Positions 11,486 to 23,800 of a stretch of DNA of 64,000 nucleotides are shown here, one piece after another. The notes under the pieces were generated by a model. It was given only the letters and a program-made list of their open reading frames with translations, searched no databases and was not told the origin of the DNA. The translations under genes and the position numbers were made by a program. The number at the start of each line of letters is the position of its first letter. The stretch's first letter is position 1. Origin of the DNA: Muscardinus avellanarius (Eukaryota > Chordata > Mammalia > Rodentia > Gliridae); the NCBI GenBank assembly GCA_963383645.1, contig OY726559.1, positions 122,374,721 to 122,438,720 of the forward strand. Reading direction: 5' to 3'.

Positions 11486-14400
11486 ACACAATTAGAATGT
11501 TGAGATCCTCTTTTGCTAAAAAGGACAATGAAATAGGCTGTATTCTTCAGAAGTCTACCAAAATTGTGATACTTCCATGTTTAGATACAATAGAAATAAA
11601 ACTGTCCCAATCTTATAACCTGTACTATTTTGTAACTCTTCATTCAATAGGAGCAAATAAAATTATTTTATTTCCTCCTAAGCACTTTTTAAAATTTCAG
11701 GATTTTATTTTAATTAAAAGATATTTCTAAAAGCAGTTACCACTGAGCTATATCCCCAGTCCTATTTTTTATTGTTTATTATGAAACGGTCTCACAAAAT
11801 TGCAGAGGGACTCACTAAGTAGTTAAGGCTGGCCATGAACCCACAATCCTCCTATCTCAGCCTCCCAAGTACAAAGTAGTATTATATAAAAAAAATTTAG
11901 AGTCCTTTGCCAGTTTACTGTGAAATAATATAGGTCACATGTTATTTTACATACTGAATTTTAAGAGATTCAGTTTTTCCTTATTATTTACCTTTTGGAA
12001 TGTGATGTTTTTGTTTCTCCTTCAGCCACATTAGATCTTGTAATTCCCTGAAATGATTAATAATAATTTTATTTTATACTCATAGCTAAACTTAAATTTT
12101 ATTAAACTAGATATTTTCATTATACTACACATTCTGGATAAAATTTGGGATTTATGTATACAAACCAACATATTGAATAAACAGGAAAACAATTTTCAAA
12201 TCTAAAGTATGCATTATAATAACTTTTATATTCCAACTTAAGCATGCATTTTGTGGGACTCTTGGTTCTTATTTTCCTGAGTTAAGATTTTACACAGCCG
12301 TGGTAAGAGTCCCACAAAATAGCATCCTTAAGTTGGAATGTAGTGGTACATACTTATAATCCTAGCACCTGAGGGAGGCTGAGACAGGAGAATTGTAGAT
12401 CCAAGGCCATCTTCAGCAACTCAGCAAGATTCTCAGCAACACAGAGAATGCTTCGAAAAACAAAAATTAAAAAAGGCCAGGGTTATAGCTGGGAGGCAGA
12501 AAGCCCCTGGGTTCAATCCTGAGCACCAGAAGAAAAAAAAAGAAAATAAAAGGCATCCTTAAGGCTTCAGATATACCTAAAAATACAAAGCCCTGCACAC
12601 CATGACTTGGAAAGGCTGCTATTCCTCATTATTTTGCATAATTAGTACATATAAAACCTAAAGTAGTCAGATGGTCTTACCAAACCCATTCCTCCAGCCT
12701 AAAAAATGATGGTCACACTTAAATATCTTTTCCCAAGAAGAGCAGAGATTACTGAGTAAATATTTAATGCTAACAGTGCTACATGGAAAAATATGTCTTA
12801 TAAACCAACACTTTAACTCAAGACTCAGAATCAAAATTCTACACTCAGTAAATTCTCCTTCTGGGCAGACTAACAGTGTCTGTTTAGCAGGAACGGAGAG
12901 GTTTAGGGTCTGCTCTCCAGCTGGCTGGGCTGCTGGTGACATTCCTCTGTCCTCATCTGCTCTCATAACGTCTCTCATATGGTGGGGTGTGGACTGTGGA
13001 CCGTGGGGTCTCTGGATATGTTACTCTGTTGGTGGAGGCCATTTCTGATCTGCTCCTGCTGAGAGATTTCTGCTTACTATCTGGTGAAGTCCAGGGTCAA
13101 GAGACAGAGCAGTCTGAACTTAATGCTTTTATATCTACATATTCAAATAAATTGAGTTTCAAATAAAAAAGGATAACTTTCATAATAAAAATTAGGATTT
13201 AAAAAGTTATAACTGTAGAAAACCAGTCAAACAAATGAATTTGAGTAACAAGATGCATCAACAGTACTTTATACATGAAAAACGCTTAGAGAAAACATTT
13301 CTGAAATTGTGATTTCAAATTTAAGAGACATTATTACCTGTCCACTGTCAAATGAAGGATATGAAACTAACAGAAAAGTACTTTATTTCAGATGTCTTAT
13401 GGAGAAGAATATAATAAAGTCTCAGTATGCCTGGAGGCCAGACTAACATTTGCCAGATACTGAGCACGTCTGGTGTGTGAGGTAGTATGCCTTACATTTG
13501 CCATCTCACTTAGCCCTCATATAAGATATCATAAATGCCATTTTTACAAATGGAGAAGTGGGTTAAGTAAAGAACCCAAGAGAATATCAAATGAATGGTA
13601 AATATTCAAATCTGGGTCTAGCTCTTAATATTTATGGACTGTTAAGTTGATAATAGTTCACTGCTTACTATTCAGACATATATATTTATTCACTCTCCCA
13701 AAACTCTGCTAAAATTGAAAGCAAAGAATTAAAATACTTACACTAATAATACTAAGAAAACACCAAGTGATTTTTTAGAAGATGGGAAGTGGCTGAAGGA
13801 GTGGTAAATAACTCTAGCAGTGTGGAGGACATTACGATGAAATGTTTACAGTGAAACAGTACAAGGCCAAGAGTCAGTTTGCCCAGAGAACCTAAGACAT
13901 TCGGTATGTACAGGAACCTAAAAGAATATCTAGTATATAAAAGGCAAAAAACAAAGCAAAGGACTGCTAAAAAATCTAAATGCTCCTTCCCCCAACTCAC
14001 AGAAAAGGTTCCTATCTGCAGTCAGCCATGAAGTACCAAGAGAGAAAGTAAAGTTTATAATACTGAACCCACAGTCCATCTCCTAACCTAGTTCCCAGAA
14101 TGCCAGCATTCAGGGAACTCACTCCCTATCCTATCACCCCCACTCCCTATCCTATCATCCCCACCTAGAATTTGGAAGATTTCTCTTTGGAAAAAGTCAT
14201 CAGTTCCAAAGATTTCCCCTAATGACTCTGAGAGCATTCTCTTCACAAAATGAGTCAGCTTGGCATCTGATTTTCCTGCACTGAAATCTAAACCATTCCC
14301 ATGCAATTCAGTAAGCAACCTTCACATTATAACTCACATCAGTGGGTCTCACAGTGTGACTCACAAACACCCGGAGAATGCAAGCTACTTTCAGTAGGCA

Positions 14401-14616
14401 TAAGAAATCACAAGGTATAGTAGAAATGGTAAAAAGCCTGGAGTGGTGGCGCCCTTGTAATCCCAGCATCTGGGAGGCTCAGCCAAGAGGATCACGGTTT
14501 TGTGGACAGCCTCAGCTACTTAGTGGGGCCCTGTTTCAAATAAAAAATTAAAAAAAAAAAAATAGGACTGGGGATGTAGCTCGGAAGTAGAATGCCCCTG
14601 GGTTCCATCCCCAGTA

Positions 14617-14663
<47 letters not shown>

Positions 14664-17600
14664 AGAAAAAAAGAAATGGTAAGAAAACACTTATGCCCTT
14701 ATCATCCACCAAGGCAGCAGCACCAAACCCTAGCTATACTAGGAGTCACTGTGTTCTTCACTACCACACACACGAGCAGTAAAACTAATTTTAATGAATC
14801 TCAATTTTTGAGCACGGATTTTTAATATTCTGTGTAACAAAGTAAGAAATATGCATAAAACACTCTTGTTGTAACTGCAAACACTTAGTTCTATGACTGC
14901 GTTGTAAGCTAAAAATGTTTCTAAACCACGGCTGCCAAGCAAGGTGTGGTGGCACATGCCTGAAACCCCAGTACTTGAGAGGCTGAGACAAGAGGACTAC
15001 AGGATGAAGAAAACCTGAGCAAGTAGTGAGACTGTCATCAACCCAAAAAAAAAAAGAGCACTGCCAAGATATGGATATTTACATTTCAATATTTTTTTAT
15101 TTAGTAGACATTTTTTGTGTGTGGTACTGGGGATTACACCCAGGGACATTCTACCTCTGAGCTATACCCCCAGCCTATATTATTTTCTTAAAATTTGAAA
15201 CAGGGTCTTGCTAAGTTGTAGGGAACCTTGCTAAGTTGCTGGGGCTGGCCTTAACCTGCAATGTACACCATCATGTCCAGCTTCATACTCAATTTTTAAT
15301 TATGTATGGGCAGTCATTGTGACACAAGTAGATACTTGTAAATATGAGGAAGACAGATTATTCTGAATTGTCTTTGATATTTTAAGTACTGAATTAAAAT
15401 ATTATTTTCTTGACCATTACATTTCTTTTTTGGAGAAATTAAATTTTGTCCCAGAGGAATTGAGGACCTCCTTTGTCTCACTTGCCTGTAATTCTAACCC
15501 TGACTAGAATGTAAGGAGGGGCCAGAGGAAAGTAGGGCTGCTGGTCTAAATAAATAAATCCTTAGTGCCACAAAAAGCAAAGTATATAGAAATGTAATAT
15601 GCTTACATTATTCAGAGATATGGAGGTAATAATATCTTCGTCACTGTGGAAAATCTGTACTTTGTTGATCTACTGTAACCTCATCTGCTATAGTTATTTT
15701 TTAATCCATAGGCTGATGATGAAAACAATGGGTTTTCCTTTCAGCCTCTACCTCAACACCGAGGGCGAGCTCCTACAAGTAGAAGGTCTAAGTCTTGGTA
15801 CGACTTTATCCTTTCTGGGCCACATCTCCTCAAATGAAACCTAATCCTAGATTGAGGTGGACACCTAGCTTTTTGGACCCAAACCTAATTTTGCATTTGT
15901 TATTCAAATGAAAAAAGGGAGTATGGGAGAAGGATGGGAGAGGACATGCCTCTTCTTCAACACTCTGTTCAGCCAGGATGACTGGCCTGAGAAGAGGTGA
16001 GCTCCAAAGTGTTAGCAGCTTTGTTTTTCTTTCCCCAGGCAACTGACCTTAGAAAGATAATAAGCCTGCCTAGGGGTTAGGCCGGTTCTGGGGCCAGCGA
16101 GGCCGGCATCGGAGCCTGCCGTGAGGCAAAGCCAGTGCTGGGGCCTCCGAGGCCGGGATCAGAGCCTGCCAAGGGGTTAGGCCAGTGCTGGGGCCAGCGA
16201 GGCCGGCATCGGAGCCTGCTGTGAGGAAAGGCCGGTGCTGGGGCCTCCGAGGCCGGGATCGAAATCCTGCCAGTGAGACCAGAACCTCATGAGGCAAGGC
16301 CGCTGCTTGAGCCAGCGAGGTCTGGATCAGTCCACTAAGTAGCCAGGCCACTACTGAGGCCGTCAAGTGTGGTTCGGTACTTGCAACGCAGCATGCACAG
16401 AGAAATATCGCAGAAAATATAAATCAGACACTTCCCCTAATCAGCAATAACTAGGAGGAAAGGGCAACAGGAAGAGGTTGAGCTATAGAAAGGGCCCTGT
16501 AGTGCTTGCAACTAATGTGACCAATCAGAGGGTATGGAATAGGGGAGGACGGAGCCTCTTTAAAAAACGCAGGAGGTACATAAACAAATGTATCAAAGTT
16601 AATCACCAAAGAGGCATGGGATCGAGGGAGGGGGAGGGAATGGGATGGGGGCTGGATGAGGGCTAATTGGATGATGTGTGCTTGTATATCCTCTCAAGTC
16701 TTGTACTCCAATGTGATTGATATATGACTACAATGCACCAATTTAAAAAATACATTAATTAAAAAAAAAGAATGTAAGAAAAGGCCTCGCCAAAGCACCT
16801 GAAATTTTAGCTTTCTTTATATTTAGTGACTATCTAAGCCAAAAAAGCATTAAATTGTTCTTGCTTAACTAAACAAAAGAAATATGGAAGTAAATATTAG
16901 CTCAAATACCTAAAAAGATTAAAAAAATAATTGTCTCTAAAGATTAGAATGGGAGAAAGTAGGGCTGACGAACCATTCATTGTTTTTGATATTCTAGTGC
17001 AAATTTTTAGCTAATTTTTAAAAAAAATTATCAAATCTGAAAAAATTACAAAGCAAAGAGAGAACAGAAACAAAAACCTTACAAATACCTTATGAATAAC
17101 TCCATGTAGTTTTATAGGAATAGAGACTAGATTTATTTTGCCATTTTGCTGATGAACTACTAGGGAACTTCTATTTTGACATATTTATGTATATGCTTGA
17201 AGTGAGAAAAGAATACTAAAAAGAGAAGAAAACACTTCACAAAGTGATTCTGAAATGACTTCTCTGTGCATCCATTATCCTTTATATACTTGGAATATGA
17301 TAGCTCTTTTAATGGATTACTTTCATGTCTAATTATCCTACTAAAATTGTGACCACCTTGAAGATGAGAGCTAGGTGGGGTGGTGCACACTTGTAATCCC
17401 AGTACTTGGGAGGCGGAGACAGTAGGATTGCAGTTCGCAGACAGCCTCAGCTACTTAGTGAGGCCCTCTGCAATTTAGTGAGACCCTGTTTCAAAATAAA
17501 GAATAAAAATTGCTGGGTGTGGTGGCGCACGCTTGTAACCCCCATGCTTGGGAGGCAGAGACAGGAGGATCGTGCAGGTTTGAAGCCAGCCACGCTGGTT

Positions 17601-17766
17601 TAAGAGACCCTGATTCCAAATAAAATATAAAATAGGTGTGGGAGTGTAGCTCAGAGGTAGAAAGGTTTCCTGGAACCCCAGTAGCACCAAAAATAATAAT
17701 ATAGGGCTGGGGGTATAGTTCGGAGGTAGAATGTCCTGGGTTCCATCCCCAGTTATGCAATAAATG

Positions 17767-17807
<41 letters not shown>

Positions 17808-20800
17808 GAAAGAAAGCTTTCATGGAACAAGGTATCATGTGTCCCTAGAAGCTAAGGTGGAAAACAAGAAGAAGAAAGGCATGTGTACCTATCATGAAAC
17901 TAGACTAACCATCACAGTGTAGGGGAAAGTCATGGTATACACAGCAGACAAAAGCAAGTGTTGTAGCATAGTCTACATAACAGAACAGAGGCAACTGAGT
18001 ATATGAGAAGGAATTAATTTTCAAAGAGGAAATGTAAAAATGTACACAAATTTATTCATTTATATATTTATTTATTGTGGTACTGGGGATTGAACTCAGG
18101 GGCTTTCTACCTCCAAACTATACCCCCAGCCCTATTTTTTATTTTTTTTTGAAACAAACAAACAAACGTGATTTCACTAAGCTGCAGAAGCCTAAGTAGC
18201 TGAGGCTAGCCGTGAACCAGCCTCCCACAAGCATGTGCCACCACGCCCAGCTTGTACACAAATTTAAAAAGTGATGACAAGAAAAAAGGGGGTATGATTA
18301 TATTGATTCCATTACAATGCATCTGATGAGAATCTTGAGATCAACTCCTTTCCACTATATTATATGTATACTTCATATAAACACCTGGATTTATTCAAGG
18401 ACTATACAAATCACATATATACTTGAAATATCTGGACTTAGAGTTTCCCATGTGGCCCTCCATTCTATGTAGCTTTCTTTATCCTATGGCCTGCTAAATT
18501 TTTATTTTTATTTTTTTATTCTTAATTTTTTTATTGGTGTACTTGTATTCATACGTCATAATAGTATAAAGAAAATACTTTTGTAGACATACATGCACAC
18601 ATCGCCCAGTTAGCCCCTACCCGATCCCCACCCCGTTCCCTCCCCATCCCTCCTTCCCATGCTTGGCTTAGTGGTTGACATCTAGTTTTATAGCAATTTA
18701 TCCAATATTTGTGGCGAGCCGCCATTAGAAGATGGCGCCGGCTTCCTGCCTCTGAACTAGAAGATGGCGCCGGCTTCCTGCCTCTGAGCTTGATTGACAC
18801 ATGGCTGTGCAGGAAGCAACTCCATATTTGGAGGCTAAGGTTATGTAACGCATGACGTGGTGGTGGCCTGACGAGCATGAGCTAATGAGTAAGTGAGACG
18901 TGGCAGGGAGTGATTGGGAGGGTTAATGTTTATAATGCCCTGTGCAAGGCAGATCGCCGCCATTCCGCCATTCCGCCATTTTCTTCGACTTGTATCCTGA
19001 ATAAACGGCTTGCAAGAAGAGCTTCGTGTTGCGTCTTAATCGCTGGTCGAGGGACGCGACAACTGGTGGCCTGTACGGGGAAAAATCAGCTCCCGTGCGT
19101 GAAGCTCAGAACTTGCTGTCGTCAGGGAAGGTGCACCGGTAAGTCCCCTGGTAAGTTGGGGGGTCCGTGAAAAATGCGGGTAACCGCTCTCACCTGTGGA
19201 TAAGGGGAGAGCAAATCAAGTAGAGCTGCGATCAAAGCAGACGCGGGAAAGTGAAAGTAGAGCTGTGATCAAAGCAGACGTGGGAAAGTGAAAGTAGAGC
19301 TGCGGTCAAAGCAGACGCGGGAAAGTGAAAATAGAACTGCGGTCAAAGCAGACGCGGGAACGCGAAGGTAGAGCCGCGATCCAAGCGGACCATTTTTGAG
19401 TTTCATTTTGAGCTTAGTTTTGGGATGGGGGCTTTGCAATCTCATCCAATTCTTTTGGCTCTTCAGGAGCTATTTCATTTTAAATCTCATCCAATTTTTT
19501 TCGCTCTTCAGGAGCTACTTCATTCTAGAAGTTTAGAAATTAGAAAGTCTACTTTAGAAAAATTTTTAAATGATTGTGACAGCGCCGCTCCATGGTTTTC
19601 TGTCTCAGGTAACCTGACAGTTCCTAGTTGGGAAAAGCTTGGCCGAGATCTTGAATATGCCGAGCAACAGGGAAGCCTTAATCCCTGTGTTCTACCTATT
19701 TGGAAATTGGTCAGAGGTTGTTTAGAAGATCAAAAACATCATGATGCTATTAAGGAAGGGCAAACTGCCCTTGAATTACTCAAAGAACAGAAATCTGAGG
19801 AGCATAAGTCAAAACGGGCAGTTAGTGAAGCAAAGGAACCTGTCCGTTCCTCACTCTATCCGAATTTGTCTGAATTTAAAGGGCCAGACTCCTCTTCTGA
19901 TTCTTCTGATGAAGAAAAAAGTTCGTTAAAGAAACAAATGGCATGTGTGTCGATTCATTCAGCCTCAAAAAAATCCTGTTTGCCTAAATTAGATCCGGAC
20001 TTTCCTATGCCCTCAGGACAAGATTATCCTCCTCCTGAGCCACCGCCATCCTTACCATCCTCCACTCAGGGATCTCGTAATTCCTTTTGCCCTCAAGTTT
20101 GGTCACGTGTTAGAACTGAGCTCCCGTTGGCCTTTCCTATTTTTCAAGATACACAGGGTGCTTGTTTTTATGAACCCCTTGACTTTAAGGTCATTAAGGC
20201 ATTAGCAGAATCAGTTCGCATGTATGGGGTCGCAGCTTCCTTTACATTAGCCCAAGTGGAAGCTCTGGCTAGAAAATGCATGACGCCAGGGGACTGGAAT
20301 GGATTAACACGAGCGTGCCTCACCCCTGGACAATTTTTGGAATGGAAGGCCTTTAACATAGAATATGCCTCTGATCAGGCTGCTGCTAATGCTCTTGCTG
20401 GAAATCCTCAATGGGATCGAGATATGATTTTGGGACAAGGGCCCAAAACCAAACCGGACTTCCTTTGGAAGTTTATAATCAAATAAATTCTTGTGCTATC
20501 AGAGCATGGAAATCCCTTAGAAGCTCAGGGGAATCTGCTGGTAATCTAACCAAAATTATACAAGGACCTACCGAGCCGTTCGCAGATTTTGTAGCTCGTC
20601 TCCTCGAAGCTAAAAGTAGAATTTTAGGTCCTAATGTGGAGGTGGCAACACCTTTGATTAAACAGTTAGTTTTTGAACAGTGTACAAAGAAATGCCGAGC
20701 TGCTATCCGATTATGGCAGCTTGCTCAGCTTGGATGTGAATGGAGATACCCTGGTCTCTGTGTTACCAGCGTTCAATATGAAAACTCTACAAAAGCCGCT

Positions 20801-23800
20801 AACCTGTCTCGGGAGTTGTCAATTTATCTTTTAGGCAACTGGACGGGAAAATTGGAGACCCAACTAGAGAGATTACACACTGCCGTGGTCACCATCAACT
20901 CGAGTTTGGCCAAAGGACTATCACCTTGGATAACTCGTGCCATGAATCATCTAAAGGAATGGGCTGGATTGGGGACCTTGATGGGATTATTGGTTGTGGC
21001 TGTGTTGTTTTGTGTCTGGTGCATTGCTCGTTTTCGCCAAAGTTTTAATCATAATACAGCCATGTTTATACAGGCCTGTGTGGCTATCGAGGCGGGACAA
21101 TCACCCCAAGCCTGGCTCGCGGCAGCTAAGGCATAGTGGCTCAGGTTGCAAGGCAACGCACTGCAGCTGAGGGCACAAGTTTGGTCCTCAGGAAGAGTAC
21201 GCTTGACTGCACACGGGTTAGGCACCCAAGTACCCGTCCCTAGAAAAAGGTGCCAGTGATTAATAGGGGTCAAACCTCTGCTCTTACCTGTTGCCTATAA
21301 AAACAAAAAGGGGGAATTGTGGCGAGCCGCCATTAGAAGAGGCGCCGGCTTCCTGCCTCTGAACTAGAAGATGGCGCCGGCTTCCTGCCTCTGAGCTTGA
21401 TTGACACATGGCTGTGCAGGAAGCAACTCCATATTTGGAGGCTAAGTTTATGTAACGCATGACGTGGTGGTGGCCTGACGAGCATGAGCCAATGAGTGAG
21501 TGAGACGTGGCAGGGAGTGATTGGGAGGGTTAATGTTTATAATGCCCTGTGCGAGGCAGATCGCCGCCATTCCGCCATTCTGCCATTCCGACATTTTCTT
21601 CGACTTGTATCCTGAATAAACGGCTTGCAAGAAGAGCTTCGTGTTGCGTCTTAATCGCTGGTCGAGGGACGCGACAAATATTAACGATGATAATCTCACA
21701 TAACAGTTTCATTTGTCTGATACCAAGCTTTTGATGACTTAAAGATAACATTTCAATATTTCTTTTTGCTTTCTTTCTTACCAGAGAATTTTTTTTCTTT
21801 TTTTTTAGGTGAAACTATCATATATTTATATATTTATTTTTCACAAAAAATCTATCCTAATATGGAATATGGACTCTAGATACCCAAAACGATCTCAAAA
21901 AAGAACAAAGCTAGAAAATATATATTTTCTGATTTCAAACCATATAAAACTACAATAATTGAAACAGTGTAGTACTGTTCTAAAGGCAGATATATAAACC
22001 ACTGGAGTTAAATAAAAGCCTAGAGATACATTCTTCCATATATTGTCAAGTTATTTTTGACGAGGTTTCCACGAACATTTGGTGGAGGAAATAATAATCT
22101 TTTAACTAAATATTGTTGAAAAATAATAATTACATGAAAAAGAATAAAATTGGGCCCTTACCTAACACCATATACAAATATTAACTCAAAATAGATACAA
22201 GACCTAAATATAAATCTTAAGACTATAAACTTTTAGAAGAAAATCTAGGTCATAAAACCTCACAACATTGAAATTGGCAGTGATTTCTTGGATATGATTT
22301 CAACGGCACAGGCAACAAAAGGATAAACAAACTCCCTAAAAAATAAAAAAAATTGTATATCCAAAGACAATGTAAACAGAGTTAAAAGTTACTGATAGAA
22401 TGGGATAAAATATTTCCAAATGCTATACCTGAAGGTATATTAATATTCCAAGTAGAAATCCTAAAAACTAGCAACAATCAAAGCAAACAATACAATTTAG
22501 AGATAGGTAAAAGACTAACATAAATAATGAATCTCCACAGATAACCAATCTTAGTTGTCTGTTGGATGAAAAATCTTATTTCTCTGGTTCTGATGTGTGT
22601 TACCTATTTCTTCTTTGTAGTTAATCTCTTTGAGTATTTTCTCTAGCGCTGGTTTTGAAGACATAAATTCCTTCAGTTTCTGTTTGTCGTGGAAGTTTCT
22701 TATTTCCCCATCTAATTTGATAGAAAGTTTTGCTGGGTAGGAAATTTTTGGCTGGAAGTTGTTTTCTTTCCGAGTTTGGAATATGTTACTCCAAGCCCTT
22801 TTGGCTCTCATGACTTGGTTTGGGAAGTCTGGAGTGATTCTAATTGGTTTGCCTCTGAATGTCACTTGGCCCTTTGTTTTTGTTGCCTTTAAGATTCTCT
22901 GCTTGTCTTCCACATTGGTCATTTTGACAATTATGTGGTGTGGGGATCCTCTTCTCTGATCCTGTCTAAAAGGAGTTCTATAAGTTTCCTGGACCTGTGT
23001 ATTGACCTCTTGCTCTATGTTTGGAAAATTTGTTGCTATTATTTCCTTGAAGAGATTGTTGATCCCTTTGCTTTCACCTTCTTTTCCCTCCTCTATTCCA
23101 ATTATTCTTAGGTTAGCTCTCTTAAAATGGGCCCATATTTCTTCAATGTCAGATTCCTGCTGTCGGATATTTTTTTCTACATTAGAAACTATGCGTTCAT
23201 TTTTTTAACAATCATCTTCTAAGAGCGAGATTCTGTTCTCCATGTGGTCTAATTGGTTGTTTGTACTTTGAATTGAGGCCTTTACTTCATTAATTGCATC
23301 CTTTATCTCTTTTTGGCTCTCTCTGAATTCTTTTCAAAACACCTCTATTATTTCTACAGTTATTTTCCTGATTTGATCTTCTAGAAATCTCTGGATTTCT
23401 GTTTTATCAGATTTTGATGTTGTGGGGTTGTGGGCATTCATTGCTCCATTGTTATTCCTCTTTCCCATGATTTCACAAGTTTGTGCCTTCTCTGGGTTCT
23501 TCCCTTGGGTCACTACGACTTCACTTAAGGTGCTCTGGATCTCTTGTCTGTGGTATCTCGGTCCCCACTACTCCTTTACTGGGTTGTATCGCAGAGTCTC
23601 AGACCCAGGGAGTCAATCGAGGCTGCTTTAGACCTTGGGGGGTGCCAGGTTGGTGTTCTCCTATGGTGTGATATCTCTGCCACCGCCACTCCCCCACTGG
23701 GTCAAGTCCCTGGGAGAACAGTACTGGGATTTCTCCTCTAGGGGCCACAATTTGACTCACTGTTGTTGAGTGCGCAGATGGAGCTGTGGTGGACTCAGTC

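Larger units (their letters stand above)
18710..21676 (+). mobile_element. Internally deleted ERV2 (class II, beta/IAP-like) provirus
   Basis: A 2967-bp element with TG...CA LTRs at 18710-19061 and 21318-21676, flanked by the 6-bp duplication AATATT (18704-18709 and 21677-21682). Six base pairs is the usual duplication for class II ERVs. Order: LTR, primer-binding site, 37-bp leader repeats, gag, a gag/env-TM junction, purine tract, LTR. Protease, polymerase and most of env are missing, so it is non-autonomous. The LTRs differ by a handful of substitutions, one single-base and one 8-bp indel, suggesting a recent insertion. Orientation is antisense to ZNF280D. Confidence 0.95.

Noticed and set aside
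16070..16366. 98-codon minus-strand ORF over the GC-rich array
   Set aside because: Its repeated Arg/Pro/Leu pattern mirrors the 50-bp repeats; no domain.
19220..19391. Regular repeats as a CRISPR array
   Set aside because: Repeats are directly adjacent with no unique spacers and lie in a retroviral leader of a mammalian genome.
22551..22922. 123-codon minus-strand ORF as a host gene
   Set aside because: Its sequence is L1 ORF1p C-terminus, with near-identical relatives at 30272 and 53983.
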